From Akkermansia massiliensis (GTDB lineage: Bacteria > Verrucomicrobiota > Verrucomicrobiia > Verrucomicrobiales > Akkermansiaceae), in assembly GCF_018847375.1 (NCBI RefSeq), contig NZ_CP072036.1:1860001-1924000 (forward strand): 64,000 nucleotides of DNA, written 5' to 3'. Numbering within the stretch: position 1 is the stretch's first letter; the number at the start of each line of letters is the position of its first letter. The notes beneath the pieces are model-generated. The model had not been told where the DNA came from. It made no database searches and saw only the letters and a program-made list of their open reading frames with translations. The position numbers were made by a program, and so were the translations under genes. This document shows positions 9,095 to 18,767 of this stretch, piece by piece.

Positions 9095-11008
9095 ATGGAT
9101 TTTATGTCGAAACGCTTTTTTGTCTTATTGCTGGCCCTGGGCGCCGGGGCGTGGAACGCCCCCGCCATGGGGAAGGATGCGGAATCAGCCTCCCGGTCTC
9201 CGGCTCCCGCGGCCCGGGAAGGGGCGGAGTTCACCCGCCTGCCCGTGAGCTGGACGGTGAATCCCGGGGATGCCGCCAACGCGCGCGCCGCATGGAAGGC
9301 CCTGAGCGCCTATCACCAGGGGAAGCCCAAGTCTTCCAGAAAGCTGCACGTGGTTTACGTAACGTTCAAGGACAGGCCGGCTCTTGAAGGATACCGGGAA
9401 CGGTATGACCATATCCTGAAGAATATCCAGGCTTATTATGCGGACCAGATGCAGGCCAACGGGTTCCCTCCGCTTACGTTCCAATTGGACCTGGACGAAC
9501 GGGGGAAGCTGGTCATTTACGATGCCTATGTGGACAGGCCCATGAGCGAGATGAACGTGCAGAGCTCCGGTCCCGTCTCCCGGGAGGCGGCCAAGAAGGT
9601 GCTGGCGTCCAAGGGGATTGACATTGAAAAGGAACACGTGCTGATCGTGTGCCAGCTGCCGGACGGCGTAGGGCCTTATTACGGCGGCGGCTTCAGCCAC
9701 CAGGGAACGGGCTGGACCTGCGACCAGGAGGGGCTGGATCCCGCCAGCTTCCTGGATACGGAGATGATGCAGGGTGGCCGCTTCAAAGTGACCAAGGGGA
9801 AGAACGCCACCATTTACATAGGCGGCACGGCTCATGAGCTGGGGCATTCCTTCGGCCTTCCGCACACGGGCAACGGATGGGACTACCCTAACGCGGGGGA
9901 TTCCCTGATGGGCCACGGCAATTCCTCGTACGGCAATGAACTGCGCAACGAGGGGAAGGGGGCTTTCCTGGCGCCTACGGACGCCCTGAAACTGGCCAGC
10001 GTTCCCCTGTTCAACGGCGTGGAGACAGAGCTTCCTGCTGACGCCTCCTACGGGCGCATGATCGGCAAATACGTTCCGGGGTCCTTTGAACGGCTGGAGG
10101 CCATTCCCGTCAAGGACGGCCTGCGGCTGAAAGGCCGGGTGCGCCTGACGCGGCCCGCTTATGGAATCGTAGTCCACCTGGACCCTCCCGGCGGTTCGGA
10201 TTATGATTCCAATGCCGTGGGAGCTTCCCTGAATGGAAAGGGAGAGTTTGACCTTACCATCTGCCGGCCCGGCTACAGGGGCGGCTTTATAGAAATGCGG
10301 GTGGCCGTGCTGAACTGCGACAGCACCCGCAGCATGATTACGCTGCCCGTGTGGATGGACGCCCAGGGGGCCAAGACTCCTTCGCTGGCCCAGACCGTTT
10401 ACTTCGGCGATGTTCAGAACCTGTGGATACGCGGCCGCGCGGAGGAAGCCCGGAAGGCCCTCGCGGAGGTGGAGCGCAAGCATGGCTCCCGTCCGGAGGT
10501 GAAAGAATGGCTCCCCATCTGGAAGCGCGCCCTGGAGCGCCAGGACCCCTCCCTGGAGGCTACCCCGGCCCAGATTCCTGCGGAAACCGCCAGCGTCAGC
10601 CTGAATGACTGCAAGCCCTCCGTGGCTCAAGTGGGGTGGGCCGTTCCGTTGTGGGACGTTCTCTTTCCGACTGACCTGGGGCCTGTGCCTTTCTTCAGGA
10701 CGATCGGGAAGCCGGAACGCTTCATCCTGGCGCATGCCCCGGCCGTCTTTTCCTATGACCTGGACGGACGCTGGAAGGAGTTCCGCGCGGATGTGGGGCT
10801 GCCCTTCGGTTCCCGCGGCAGCGTCAAATTCGGCGTGTACCTGGACGGCAAAAAGCTTGTGGAAACCCCCGTGCTCAAGGACGGCTCCTCCGTTCCGGTG
10901 AAGGCGGCGGTGGAGGGCGGCAGGAAGCTGGAAATCCGCGTGGACGACGCCGGAGACGGCAATGCCGCCGATTGGGGCATCATTGCCAACGGCATTCTGA
11001 CCCGGTAA
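9095..11008 (+). CDS. Secreted zinc metallopeptidase with NPCBM-like C-terminal domain
   Basis: 637 residues. A signal peptide occupies the first ~25; ATG 9104 (MSKRFFVLLLALG) is an equally good start. The zinc-binding motif HELGHSFGLPH (HExxHxxGxxH, residues 247-257) is the metzincin signature, with E248 catalytic. The flanking GNGWDYPNAGDSLMGH resembles the putative metallopeptidase family PF12044. Residues ~530-637 (DLGPVPFFR..., FGVYLDGKKLVETP, WGIIANGIL) look like an NPCBM carbohydrate-binding module. That suggests a protease targeted to glycosylated substrates such as mucins; the substrate is inferred. It starts 9 bases after the glycosidase stop, so the two may be co-transcribed. Confidence 0.8.
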   Translation: MDFMSKRFFVLLLALGAGAWNAPAMGKDAESASRSPAPAAREGAEFTRLPVSWTVNPGDAANARAAWKALSAYHQGKPKSSRKLHVVYVTFKDRPALEGYRERYDHILKNIQAYYADQMQANGFPPLTFQLDLDERGKLVIYDAYVDRPMSEMNVQSSGPVSREAAKKVLASKGIDIEKEHVLIVCQLPDGVGPYYGGGFSHQGTGWTCDQEGLDPASFLDTEMMQGGRFKVTKGKNATIYIGGTAHELGHSFGLPHTGNGWDYPNAGDSLMGHGNSSYGNELRNEGKGAFLAPTDALKLASVPLFNGVETELPADASYGRMIGKYVPGSFERLEAIPVKDGLRLKGRVRLTRPAYGIVVHLDPPGGSDYDSNAVGASLNGKGEFDLTICRPGYRGGFIEMRVAVLNCDSTRSMITLPVWMDAQGAKTPSLAQTVYFGDVQNLWIRGRAEEARKALAEVERKHGSRPEVKEWLPIWKRALERQDPSLEATPAQIPAETASVSLNDCKPSVAQVGWAVPLWDVLFPTDLGPVPFFRTIGKPERFILAHAPAVFSYDLDGRWKEFRADVGLPFGSRGSVKFGVYLDGKKLVETPVLKDGSSVPVKAAVEGGRKLEIRVDDAGDGNAADWGIIANGILTR

Positions 11009-11085
11009 ATTTCCGCTCCACTGGCGGAGAAATGTGACATTAGGCTTGTCTTTTGTCCTTTCTCATAGTGTTCTGTGGACTAGCC

Positions 11086-13476
11086 ATGATTGGGATGAAT
11101 GCAAAGCTATGGGGTGCCGCGGCGCTGATTGCCGGCGCTCCCCTGTTTGCAGAGACGCCCGCGGAACAGCCGCCGTCCTCCCCGTCCTCCGGTTCCGGGC
11201 AGGAAGAGCCCCAGGGGGAAATGGTGGGGAACCTGCTTTCCGGCACGCTCATGCCGCAGATTCCCTCCAATATCTCCATCACCAATGACGGGCCCATCAG
11301 GGTGGAGAAAGCCAGGAAGATCATTTTTGAAGGCCCGCGCGTGCACATGGTCACGGATACCGGGGTGGAGGTGTTTGCGGATTATGCGCAGGCGGATATG
11401 GACCGGAGCAGGGTTTTTCTGAAAGGGAACCTGTCCATTTACCAGAGCGACAGCAAGACGCGCACCAACAGCCTGATACGCGCCAGCAGCGCGGAGTTCG
11501 ACTGGGAGAACGAAGTGCTCCTCACGGACGCCATCCGGGCGAAGATGGAAGGGCTGATCCTGCGCAGCGGGAAGTTTGAATCCCGGAAGGACGCCGCCGG
11601 CAAGACCTATCTGGAAGCCCGTAACGCCTCCGTTACGGCGGAGGACGTCAGCGAACCCCTCACCTGGATTTCAGCGGACAGGATACGCGTGTATCCGGAA
11701 GACAGGTTCTCCTTCAAGAACCTGACCCTGCATTACGGGGGCGTTCCCTTCTTTTACTTTCCCTATCTCAGCCATTCCCTGAATCCGGAGGTGGGCTATC
11801 TTCCCCTTCCCGGCATGCGGTCCATCTGGGGGCCTTACCTCCTGAATGAATACGGGTTCCTGCTGGGGGAAAAATGGTCGGACAACGGCATGCCTTCCGC
11901 CGACTATCTGGGCACCCTCCATGTGGATTACCGCACCAGGCGCGGCTTCGCCTACGGGCTGGACATCCGTGACGTGCTGCTGGAAAAGGACTGTCCGGAC
12001 ATGACGGGCCTGTCCTTTTACAAAACCCATGACAAGGGGGTGAAGATTAACGCCGGGGATGATGAATACCGCGAGCACTTGGACCCGGACCGGTGGCGGC
12101 TGGCGCTCCAGCAGATGTGGTCCCACCGGGTAAACGCCCGCACGGACTGGCGGCTGAAGGCCAACGTCAACATGCTGAGCGACGAGTACATGCTCCGCGA
12201 CTTTTATCCGGAAATCTATCAGCGCAATTCTTCTCCGGATAATACGGTGCTTCTCTCCCGCACGGACGACACGAATGATTTTTCACTGCTGCAGCGTTTC
12301 GTTCCCAACAACTTCTACATGGCGGACCAGCGGACGGAGTTCAGCTATGAACGCATCAAGTCCCCCATTTTCCGTTCTCCCGTCATGTATGAAAGCCGCA
12401 CCAGCTTCGCCTTCCTGAAGCAGTACGTCCCCCCTTTCATGCGGACGGAAATCCAGGATATGCTGGACGAGATGGAGCCCGGAACCACTTCCTATGATTA
12501 CTGGGCCCGCATGCTGATGACGGACAGCTACAGCCGGTTCCATTCCTTCCATGAAATTTCCGCCTCCAAGAAAATCATGGGGTTCCTGAACCTGACGCCC
12601 AAACTGGGCGGGGGCTACACCGGGTATTACGGCGTGGAGGACTACAAGCCGCTCAACCAGGGGATTTTTTATGCCGGAACGGATGCGGACTTCAAATTTT
12701 CCCGCCGTTATTCCTCCGTGTACAGTGATTCCCTGGGCCTGAACGGCATGAACCACATCGTGCAGCCCCATTTTACGCTGGCGTACGTGAAGACCAACCG
12801 CCTGAGCGAGCTTTATCCCCAGATTGACGGAGACACCCCCACCACCAATCCGCCGTCCCTGAGCCTGGGCAGGTATACGGAGATTGACTCCCTCCCCACG
12901 GGGCTGGTATTCCGGTACGGCCTGCGCAACATGCTGATGACCAGCCGGGACGCCAATTCCCACCGCTGGTTTTCCTGGGATGTGTTCATGGATGCGTACC
13001 TGTATGACCCGATCAACCAGCGGGACTTCTCCAACCTCTTCTCCTTCATGCGCTGGAATCCTGTTCCGTGGATGGAATACCGGTCGGAAATGCAGGCCCC
13101 CATCCTGGGGAAGGACAAGATTTCCGGCTGCCATGAGTACAACAACTCACTGCGCTTCATGCCGTGGCGCTCCACGGAATTCGTGGTGGGGCACCGTTAC
13201 CTGAACCAGCACTCCCTGCTGGAGGACAGCAGCCAGCTTGACCTGCGCGTTTTGCAGCGTTTTTCGGAAGCCTGGGCATTCAGCGGCAAGTGGCGCTTCT
13301 CCCTGCTGGACGGAAAGCTGGACATTCAGGAATACAACGTGTACCACAACATGGGTTCCTGGTATTTGGGCGTGGGAGCGTTCGTGCGCAAGAACGGGAA
13401 TAAAAACGAATTCGGCCTGGGCATCAGCTTCACCATTCAGCAGACCGGGGACTACATGCCGGTCAAGTTCCTCTAA
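11086..13476 (+). CDS. lptD: LPS-assembly outer-membrane protein LptD
   Basis: About 796 residues. Starts at 11053, 11086 and 11095 are all in frame; 11086 or 11095 gives a compact signal peptide (MNAKLWGAAALIAGAPLFAE). A Pro/Ser linker is followed by an OstA/LptA-like beta-jellyroll (about 60-190: VEKARKIIFEGPRVHMVTDTG, FADYAQADM), then a long C-terminal barrel. LPLPGMRSIWGPYLLNEYGF and the repeated aromatic strands match the LptD barrel. Its role is inserting lipopolysaccharide into the outer leaflet with LptE. The usual disulphide cysteines are not obvious; few Cys occur. It ends DYMPVKFL. No other lpt gene is adjacent. Confidence 0.85.
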   Translation: MIGMNAKLWGAAALIAGAPLFAETPAEQPPSSPSSGSGQEEPQGEMVGNLLSGTLMPQIPSNISITNDGPIRVEKARKIIFEGPRVHMVTDTGVEVFADYAQADMDRSRVFLKGNLSIYQSDSKTRTNSLIRASSAEFDWENEVLLTDAIRAKMEGLILRSGKFESRKDAAGKTYLEARNASVTAEDVSEPLTWISADRIRVYPEDRFSFKNLTLHYGGVPFFYFPYLSHSLNPEVGYLPLPGMRSIWGPYLLNEYGFLLGEKWSDNGMPSADYLGTLHVDYRTRRGFAYGLDIRDVLLEKDCPDMTGLSFYKTHDKGVKINAGDDEYREHLDPDRWRLALQQMWSHRVNARTDWRLKANVNMLSDEYMLRDFYPEIYQRNSSPDNTVLLSRTDDTNDFSLLQRFVPNNFYMADQRTEFSYERIKSPIFRSPVMYESRTSFAFLKQYVPPFMRTEIQDMLDEMEPGTTSYDYWARMLMTDSYSRFHSFHEISASKKIMGFLNLTPKLGGGYTGYYGVEDYKPLNQGIFYAGTDADFKFSRRYSSVYSDSLGLNGMNHIVQPHFTLAYVKTNRLSELYPQIDGDTPTTNPPSLSLGRYTEIDSLPTGLVFRYGLRNMLMTSRDANSHRWFSWDVFMDAYLYDPINQRDFSNLFSFMRWNPVPWMEYRSEMQAPILGKDKISGCHEYNNSLRFMPWRSTEFVVGHRYLNQHSLLEDSSQLDLRVLQRFSEAWAFSGKWRFSLLDGKLDIQEYNVYHNMGSWYLGVGAFVRKNGNKNEFGLGISFTIQQTGDYMPVKFL

Positions 13477-14007
13477 TGTCCGGGGAAGGGCGCGGTTCTC
13501 TTGTAATGGGTGCGCCGGAAGCGTTTCTCCTTGTTACGGCATCCGTGTTTTTAGGGATGGAAGCTGCCCGGGCTGTGTGACGTTTTTCCGGGGAGGGGGG
13601 CTTTTTCTCCGGGGTTGCGTGATTTTGCAGGGGCCGGGAAACCGGGATTCCCTGGTTGGAGCGGAATGCGAGACAGGCCGTCCTCAAGGTGAGTGAAGCT
13701 GGAAGATGAACGAATCAGCTTTTGTTCATGGCCCCCCCGGACACGGTCCAAGGCCGCATTTTTACAATTCGTCCGTCCACGTTCATCTTCTTTTCAGGGA
13801 GGGCTGGGGCTTCCGGCGTACCGGGTAGGAAAAGTTTTTCCGCAAGAACCCGCTGCCGCGCTTGTGCCGGAACCTTGGCTTGCATTCCGGGGAGGAAACG
13901 GGGAAAATGCCATGACATGGGGCAAACCGCGGCGCATGCCATGGCGGCAACGCCGCCCGGCGCGCCGGCTACGCGGAAAGCTCCCGCATCAATCATTTTA
14001 TACGAAT
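13477..14007. other. Intergenic region, no supported gene
   Basis: 531 bases between lptD and the nitroreductase gene. Short frames occur on both strands, but none has a recognisable product or start. It holds a C7 run near 13731-13737 and several C/G-rich stretches. TATACG lies only 3 bases before the nitroreductase ATG. Nothing else supportable is seen. Confidence 0.4.
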
Positions 14008-14649
14008 ATGAACGCTCAGGAATTGATCAAGACGCTGGAATGGCGCTATGCCACCAAGATATTCAACCCGGACCGCCAAATTCCGGCGGAGGATTGGGAG
14101 GCCCTTCTGGAATCCCTGCATTTGAGTCCTTCCTCCCTCGGTCTCCAGATGTGGAAATTCCTCGACGTGCAGGATCCGTCCGTGCGCTCACGGCTCCGGG
14201 AGGTTTCCTGGGGACAGCCCCAGGTTACGGACGCCTCCCATCTGGTAGTCTTCTGCGCCCGCAGGGACTTCAAGCCGGAGGATGTGCAGCGCTATCTGGA
14301 ACGCATTGTGGAAGTGCGCGGCGTCACCATGGAATCCCTGGAGCAGTACCGCGCGCGCATTTTTGAACTGGTGGATTCCAAGTCTCCGGAAGTCCTGAAG
14401 GCATGGCTGGAACGCCAGGTGTACATCGCCCTCGGGTTCATGATGAGCTGCGCCGCTGACCTCCGGGTGGATACCTGCGCTCTGGAAGGAATGGACCCTG
14501 CGGCCTATGACCGCATTCTGAACCTGGAAGGCTCCCCGTACTATGCGCTTTGCGCCCTGGCCCTGGGCTACCGGGATGAAGAGGCGGACAAATACGCCCG
14601 TCTGGCAAAAGTGCGCTTTGACCGGGATGACGTCATTCCGGTCGTCTGA
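14008..14649 (+). CDS. NAD(P)H-dependent nitroreductase family protein
   Basis: FMN-dependent oxidoreductase of the NfsB/YdgI type; cytoplasmic. 213 residues from ATG 14008 (MNAQELIKTLEWRYATKIFN). The first 100 residues in the same longer frame are intergenic and were rejected. WRYATKIFNPDR near the N terminus and LSPSSLGLQMWKF (about 40-52) are the usual FMN-phosphate and ring contacts. ALGFMMSCAADLRVDTC (about 145-160) and ALCALALGYRDEEADKYA are typical helices near the C terminus. The physiological substrate cannot be read from sequence. It stands alone and converges on the pseudouridine-synthase pair. Confidence 0.85.
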   Translation: MNAQELIKTLEWRYATKIFNPDRQIPAEDWEALLESLHLSPSSLGLQMWKFLDVQDPSVRSRLREVSWGQPQVTDASHLVVFCARRDFKPEDVQRYLERIVEVRGVTMESLEQYRARIFELVDSKSPEVLKAWLERQVYIALGFMMSCAADLRVDTCALEGMDPAAYDRILNLEGSPYYALCALALGYRDEEADKYARLAKVRFDRDDVIPVV

Positions 14650-14660
14650 CGGAATTTTCT

Positions 14661-15437
14661 TTAATCCCCCGCTTCAAGCAGTTGCCGCATGTCTTCCGGC
14701 AGCGGGGCTTCCGCGGTGAAAACTTCTTCATCAAACGGGAACTCCAGCCGGCAGGCATGCAGCGCATGGCGCGGCAGGATCAGCCGTTCTTCCAGCTCCC
14801 GGCTCCAGCCGTGCTGGATGTATTCCAGATAGCAGGCTTCGGAGGGGCCGTAAATCTTGTCTCCCAGAATAGGATGGCCGAGGTGCGTCAGATGCACGCG
14901 TATCTGGTGCATGCGTCCGGTTTCCGGAATGCACCGGACCAGGGCCAGCGGGCCGCGGGGCGTGTTCCACGTCCGTTCCGTCCGGAAAACGGTGGCGCAT
15001 GCCTTCCCGGCGGGGTGAACGGCCTGCTTGACCCAGATGGGGCTTTCCGCGACGTCCCCCTGTCTCAGGATGGGGGCGGCGCAGGTTGTTTCCGCCCACT
15101 CCGGCCGGCCTTGCACGATTGCCAGGTATTCCTTGTGCATCCTGCGCCGCTGCATGGCCCTCCCCAGCTCGCGCGCCGCCGCCTTGTTCTTGGCGATCAG
15201 CGTCAGGCCGCTGGTTTCCCGATCCAGCCTGTTGACCAGGGAAAGGGCGGCTCCGTTGACTATTTCATAGCTCAGCAGGGCTTCCACGCCCTCCAGCAGG
15301 TTGGGCTCCTTCTTCCCGTTGGACGGGTGGACGATGAGGGGCGCGCCCTTGTCCACCACAATCCAGTCCCCGGACTCCGCCGCCACCTCAAAGTGCGGAA
15401 AGCAGGCAATAGGAGCGTCGGAAATGGGAATCCACAT
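14661..15437 (-). CDS. RluA-family pseudouridine synthase
   Basis: Isomerises uridine to pseudouridine in RNA. 258 residues from the minus-strand ATG at 15437. The motif NRLDRETSGLTL gives the catalytic aspartate D72, and the later ETGRMHQIRVHLTHLGHPI is the RluA signature. No S4 domain is present, as in the short RluA/RluC/TruC-like subgroup. It starts 14 bases downstream of the RsuA-type gene on the same strand and is likely co-transcribed. A possible longer frame to 15881 only reads through the neighbour in another frame. The target site in rRNA or tRNA is not determinable. Confidence 0.88.
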   Translation of the reverse strand: MWIPISDAPIACFPHFEVAAESGDWIVVDKGAPLIVHPSNGKKEPNLLEGVEALLSYEIVNGAALSLVNRLDRETSGLTLIAKNKAAARELGRAMQRRRMHKEYLAIVQGRPEWAETTCAAPILRQGDVAESPIWVKQAVHPAGKACATVFRTERTWNTPRGPLALVRCIPETGRMHQIRVHLTHLGHPILGDKIYGPSEACYLEYIQHGWSRELEERLILPRHALHACRLEFPFDEEVFTAEAPLPEDMRQLLEAGD

Positions 15438-15451
15438 GGCGAACAGGAGGA

Positions 15452-16144
15452 TTACAGCGCATCCGGACGGATGGGCATCCATTCCCCCGGCTCCAGGTTC
15501 AGGCTGTCCAGATGCAGGGAGCCGATGGAAATGCGGCACAGGGAGGCCACGGGAGCGCCCACGGCGGCCAGCATGCGGCGCACCTGGTGGTACTTCCCCT
15601 CCGTCAGCGTCAGCCGGGCGCGGCGCGGTTCCAGGATTTCCAGCACGGCGGGGGCGCAGGGGCGGTCCTCCCCGTTCAGCGTGAAAGTTCCGGAGGCGAA
15701 CAGTTCCACGGCCTCCGCCGGAATGTCCTCTTCCGTGACGGCTTCGTAAACCTTGGCGACGTGATGCCTGGGGGACGTCATGCGGTGGATGAATTTCCCG
15801 TCGTCCGTAATGAGGAGCAGGCCGGATGTTTCCTTGTCCAGCCGTCCTACGGAAGAAACCGCGGGGTTCCTGTGCCGCCACTGGAAGGGCAGCAGGTCGT
15901 AAATCACGTCTCCCTCCCTGTCGTCATGGCTGCACGTATATCCCGCGGGCTTGTAAAGGGCGGCGTACAGGCCGTCCGGGAACTCCACCGGCTCCCCGTC
16001 CAGGAGGATGCCTTCCGCCTGCACCTTGTCCGTGGGGGCGGAGCAGGGTTCCCCCTTGAACGTGATGGAGTGGCGTTTGATCCAGCCCGGCGCTTCCCGC
16101 CTGGAACAGTACCCGTAGCGGGATAAAAGAGCATCCAGTCTCAT
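15452..16144 (-). CDS. rsuA: RsuA-family 16S rRNA pseudouridine synthase
   Basis: 230 residues with an N-terminal S4 RNA-binding domain (MRLDALLSRYGYCSRRE...) and the catalytic motif GRLDKETSGLLL with D103. EGKYHQVRRMLAAVGAPV is the RsuA/RluB/E/F signature. By length and domain layout it fits RsuA (16S position 516), but RluE/RluF-type specificity cannot be excluded without alignment. It is the first gene of a two-gene minus-strand unit with the RluA-type enzyme, so both are rRNA/tRNA-modifying enzymes under one transcript. Confidence 0.85.
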   Translation of the reverse strand: MRLDALLSRYGYCSRREAPGWIKRHSITFKGEPCSAPTDKVQAEGILLDGEPVEFPDGLYAALYKPAGYTCSHDDREGDVIYDLLPFQWRHRNPAVSSVGRLDKETSGLLLITDDGKFIHRMTSPRHHVAKVYEAVTEEDIPAEAVELFASGTFTLNGEDRPCAPAVLEILEPRRARLTLTEGKYHQVRRMLAAVGAPVASLCRISIGSLHLDSLNLEPGEWMPIRPDAL

Positions 16145-16181
16145 ACGGCGTATTTTTTCCTAACGGGAACAAAAAACAAGG

Positions 16182-16210
16182 TTGAAGTATGCCTCCCCGG
16201 CTGATAGCAT
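16182..16210 (+). promoter_or_regulatory. Candidate promoter of the TPR gene
   Basis: TTGAAG (16182-16187), a 17-base spacer and TAGCAT (16205-16210). It lies in the divergent gap after rsuA and implies a leader of about 65 bases. Confidence 0.4.
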
Positions 16211-16281
16211 TAAACTATTACATGCGGAGCCTCCCCGTTTGGAGCGCTGCCGTTGTTCACCATTTACGCTTATATAGTTCC

Positions 16282-17664
16282 ATGATTGAAACGATTACAG
16301 AAGAACAGTTGACCCCCCAGCAGGCCGAATTTTGGGTGCGCGCCCGCCAGGCGGTGGACATGAACAATTATCCCTATGCCGTCAGCCTGCTCAAGGCCCT
16401 GGTGAAGCAGCTTCCCGGCTTTCTGGAAGGCCGCAGGGCGCTGCGCGCCTGTGAAATCAAGCTGAACCCGGAAGCCAAGAAAGGCGGCCTGTTCAGCGGC
16501 ATGAAAATCAGCACCAGCAAGCTCACCTCCTCCAAGAAGGATGCGGCCACCCAGCTTTCCGCGCTGGAAGACGAACTGGAAAATGATCCTTACAGCATTC
16601 CGGTCAACGAGGCCCTGTACACGGCCGCCATGGACGTGGGCTTCCCGGACCTGGCCGCCTTTGCGCTGGAAACCGTCCGCCAGGGCCATCCCGGCAACAA
16701 GAAGATGCTCCACATGCTGGCCTCCCATTACGTTTCACGGGACATGCCCGCCCAGGCTGCTGAGGTGTACCATGACCTCGTGAAGCTGGACCCCACGGAC
16801 AGCGTGGCCGTGAAGAGTGAAAAAGACTGCATGGCCCGCGCCACGATGCAGCAGCAGAAGTGGGAGGAAGCCAAGAGCTTCCGGGACGTGATGAAGAACT
16901 CCGCGGAAACGAACTCCCTGGACAAGAGCGACAAGAAGGGCCTCACCCGTGCGGAGCTGGAAGAACGCCTTGGGCTCCTTTCCGCCCGTTATGCCCAGAA
17001 CCAGCAGGACCTGGCCGCCGTGCGCGACATCGCCGGCGTCTATGAACAGATGGAGGACTGGGCGAATGCCTATTCCTTCTACAACTACGCGTTCAGCCTC
17101 AGCAACAATGATATTTCCCTGGAAAACAAGGCCTCTGAAATGAACGAGCGCTACCGCAAGGCCCAGGTGGAGGAAATCCGCCGCCGCGCCGCCGCGGAGC
17201 CGGACAACAAGGAACTTCAGGAACAGCTCGCCCAGTTCAGCAAGGAAGCGGCGGAACAGCAGGTGGCCGTGTGCCGCCAGCGCGTGGAAAACAACCCCAC
17301 GGACCCGCAGACGCGCTTTGAACTGGGGCAGGCCCTCTTCGACTGCGGCAACTACACGGAAGCCATTCCGGAGCTCCAGCGCGCCCGCAACAACCCCCAT
17401 ATCCGCATCCGCGCCATGCTGTTGCTCGGCAAGTGCTATGACGCCAAAAACATGCATGATATGGCCCTGCGCCAGTTGGAGGAAGCCAACAAGGAACTGA
17501 TTGAAATGAATGACACCAAGAAGGAAATCCTTTACATGATCGGCCTGCTTTATGAAAAGCTGGGCAAGAAGGAGGAATCCCTGGCGGCGTTCCAGCAGAT
17601 TTACGACGCCGAATACGGCTACCGCGACGTAGCCAAGCGCGTGGAATCCTCCTACAGCAATTAA
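16282..17664 (+). CDS. TPR-repeat protein
   Basis: 460 residues from ATG 16282 (MIETITEEQLTPQQAEFW); the longer in-frame start at 16189 lies inside the candidate promoter and is rejected. The protein is a helical repeat: tetratricopeptide-like units occur near the N terminus (AVDMNNYPYAVSLLKALVKQ), in the middle (AAEVYHDLVKLDPTD, QMEDWANAYSFYNYAFSL) and at the C terminus (LGQALFDCGNYTEAIPELQRA, LLYEKLGKKEESLAAFQQIY). A basic stretch (KKGGLFSGMKISTSKLTSSKKD) interrupts the first repeats. No signal peptide or membrane segment, so probably a cytoplasmic scaffold. Partners unknown. A perfect terminator follows. Confidence 0.75.
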   Translation: MIETITEEQLTPQQAEFWVRARQAVDMNNYPYAVSLLKALVKQLPGFLEGRRALRACEIKLNPEAKKGGLFSGMKISTSKLTSSKKDAATQLSALEDELENDPYSIPVNEALYTAAMDVGFPDLAAFALETVRQGHPGNKKMLHMLASHYVSRDMPAQAAEVYHDLVKLDPTDSVAVKSEKDCMARATMQQQKWEEAKSFRDVMKNSAETNSLDKSDKKGLTRAELEERLGLLSARYAQNQQDLAAVRDIAGVYEQMEDWANAYSFYNYAFSLSNNDISLENKASEMNERYRKAQVEEIRRRAAAEPDNKELQEQLAQFSKEAAEQQVAVCRQRVENNPTDPQTRFELGQALFDCGNYTEAIPELQRARNNPHIRIRAMLLLGKCYDAKNMHDMALRQLEEANKELIEMNDTKKEILYMIGLLYEKLGKKEESLAAFQQIYDAEYGYRDVAKRVESSYSN

Positions 17665-17978
17665 GGTTCCGATCCATTCCGCGCCCGCGACGGGGCGCCA
17701 TTCTCAAAGCCTTTGCCGGAGACGGCAAAGGCTTTGTTGCTGGATGGACGGCCTTCCTGCGGATGGGCTGCCCCGGGCCGGAAGCGGCCGCGGCGGTCTC
17801 CTTCCCGGTATGGCCGCTGTGAGGCTCTTTTCCCGGGATGCTTCCGTCAAACGTATTACTTCATTCTGCCAGATTCCGCAAAAGCAACGGTAGCGGGGAG
17901 GAGAGGAGTACACGCGCTCCTGTAATTTTCCTTGCCCGCCTCTGCAAGAACTGGAAAAATGGCCGGATGGAGAAGCTG
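17665..17978. other. Intergenic region with a terminator
   Basis: 314 bases between the TPR gene and the cysteine hydrolase. Apart from the terminator at 17706-17735 nothing coding is supported. The last bases carry the Shine-Dalgarno site of the hydrolase. Confidence 0.4.
17706..17735 (+). terminator. Terminator of the TPR gene
   Basis: A perfect 12-bp stem (AAAGCCTTTGCC with its complement) with a GGAGAC loop, about 40 bases after the stop. The U-tract is short (TTTGTT). Confidence 0.75.
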
Positions 17979-18518
17979 ATGCAGGCATTGCTTATTATTG
18001 ACGTTCAAAATGATTATTTTCCCGGCGGCCGGTTTGAACTGGCGGGCGCCGTTGAAGCGCTTGAACGGACCAGGGCCGTACTGGACCGGTTCCGGGAAAA
18101 GGGGCTTCCCGTTATCTTTGTCCAGCACATCAACACCCGTCCGGACGCTTCGTTTTTCCTCCCGGATACCGTCGGCGCGGAAATCCATCCGGACATTGCT
18201 CCCGCGGGGGATGAGCCGGTTGTCGTGAAACATGCTCCAAACAGCTTTTTCCGGACGAATCTTCTGGAGCTCTTGCAAGCCAGGGAAGTGAATGAACTGG
18301 TTGTCTGCGGAATGATGACCCATATGTGCATTGATACCACCGTGCGCGCGGCGAAGGATTACGGCATTCCCGTCACGCTCCTGTATGACGCCTGCGCTGC
18401 CAGGGATTTGAAGATCATGGAGCATTCCATCCCGGCCCAGGCAGTACAGGATGCGTATATGGCAGGCTTGAATGGAATGTTTGCGGAAATCAAGCTGGCG
18501 GAGCAACTGGAACTTTAG
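17979..18518 (+). CDS. Isochorismatase-like cysteine hydrolase
   Basis: 179 residues. The start at 17979 is decided by GGAG at 17969-17972, six bases upstream; the longer in-frame ATG at 17967 overlaps that site. The catalytic triad of the isochorismatase-like superfamily is visible: D8 (LLIIDVQNDYF), K84 (VVVKHAPNSFF) and C117 (GMMTHMCIDTTVRAA). Members hydrolyse amides such as nicotinamide, or isochorismate. Neighbouring genes do not point to a substrate. It looks monocistronic. Confidence 0.85.
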   Translation: MQALLIIDVQNDYFPGGRFELAGAVEALERTRAVLDRFREKGLPVIFVQHINTRPDASFFLPDTVGAEIHPDIAPAGDEPVVVKHAPNSFFRTNLLELLQAREVNELVVCGMMTHMCIDTTVRAAKDYGIPVTLLYDACAARDLKIMEHSIPAQAVQDAYMAGLNGMFAEIKLAEQLEL

Positions 18519-18767
18519 GGTCCCTAGCCGCAGAACGTGCCTCCGGAAAGCAGGGCAAAATGCCTGTAGGGAGGGGCGCCCCCTGTTCCCCCTCTGTGCG
18601 GCCCGGCCCGTTTTTTTTGCAAAACACGCGGCTTGCGGGAAATCCTGTAAAATATATCCACAGTTAGTCAACATGAACCTGGATAACGGAAATGGAACAA
18701 TGCCGGGCGTTGCCCGCATCGGGCGAATCGAGCATGCCTCGCAGGGACGCCGGGGGAGGGATTTCCG

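Noticed and set aside
9185..10735. 516-codon minus-strand frame in the metallopeptidase gene
   Set aside because: High G+C antisense frame; the plus strand carries HELGHSFGLPH and a signal peptide.
13477..14007. Possible small gene or RNA between lptD and the nitroreductase gene
   Set aside because: No start with a ribosome site, no conserved product and no convincing stem-loop with a T-tract.
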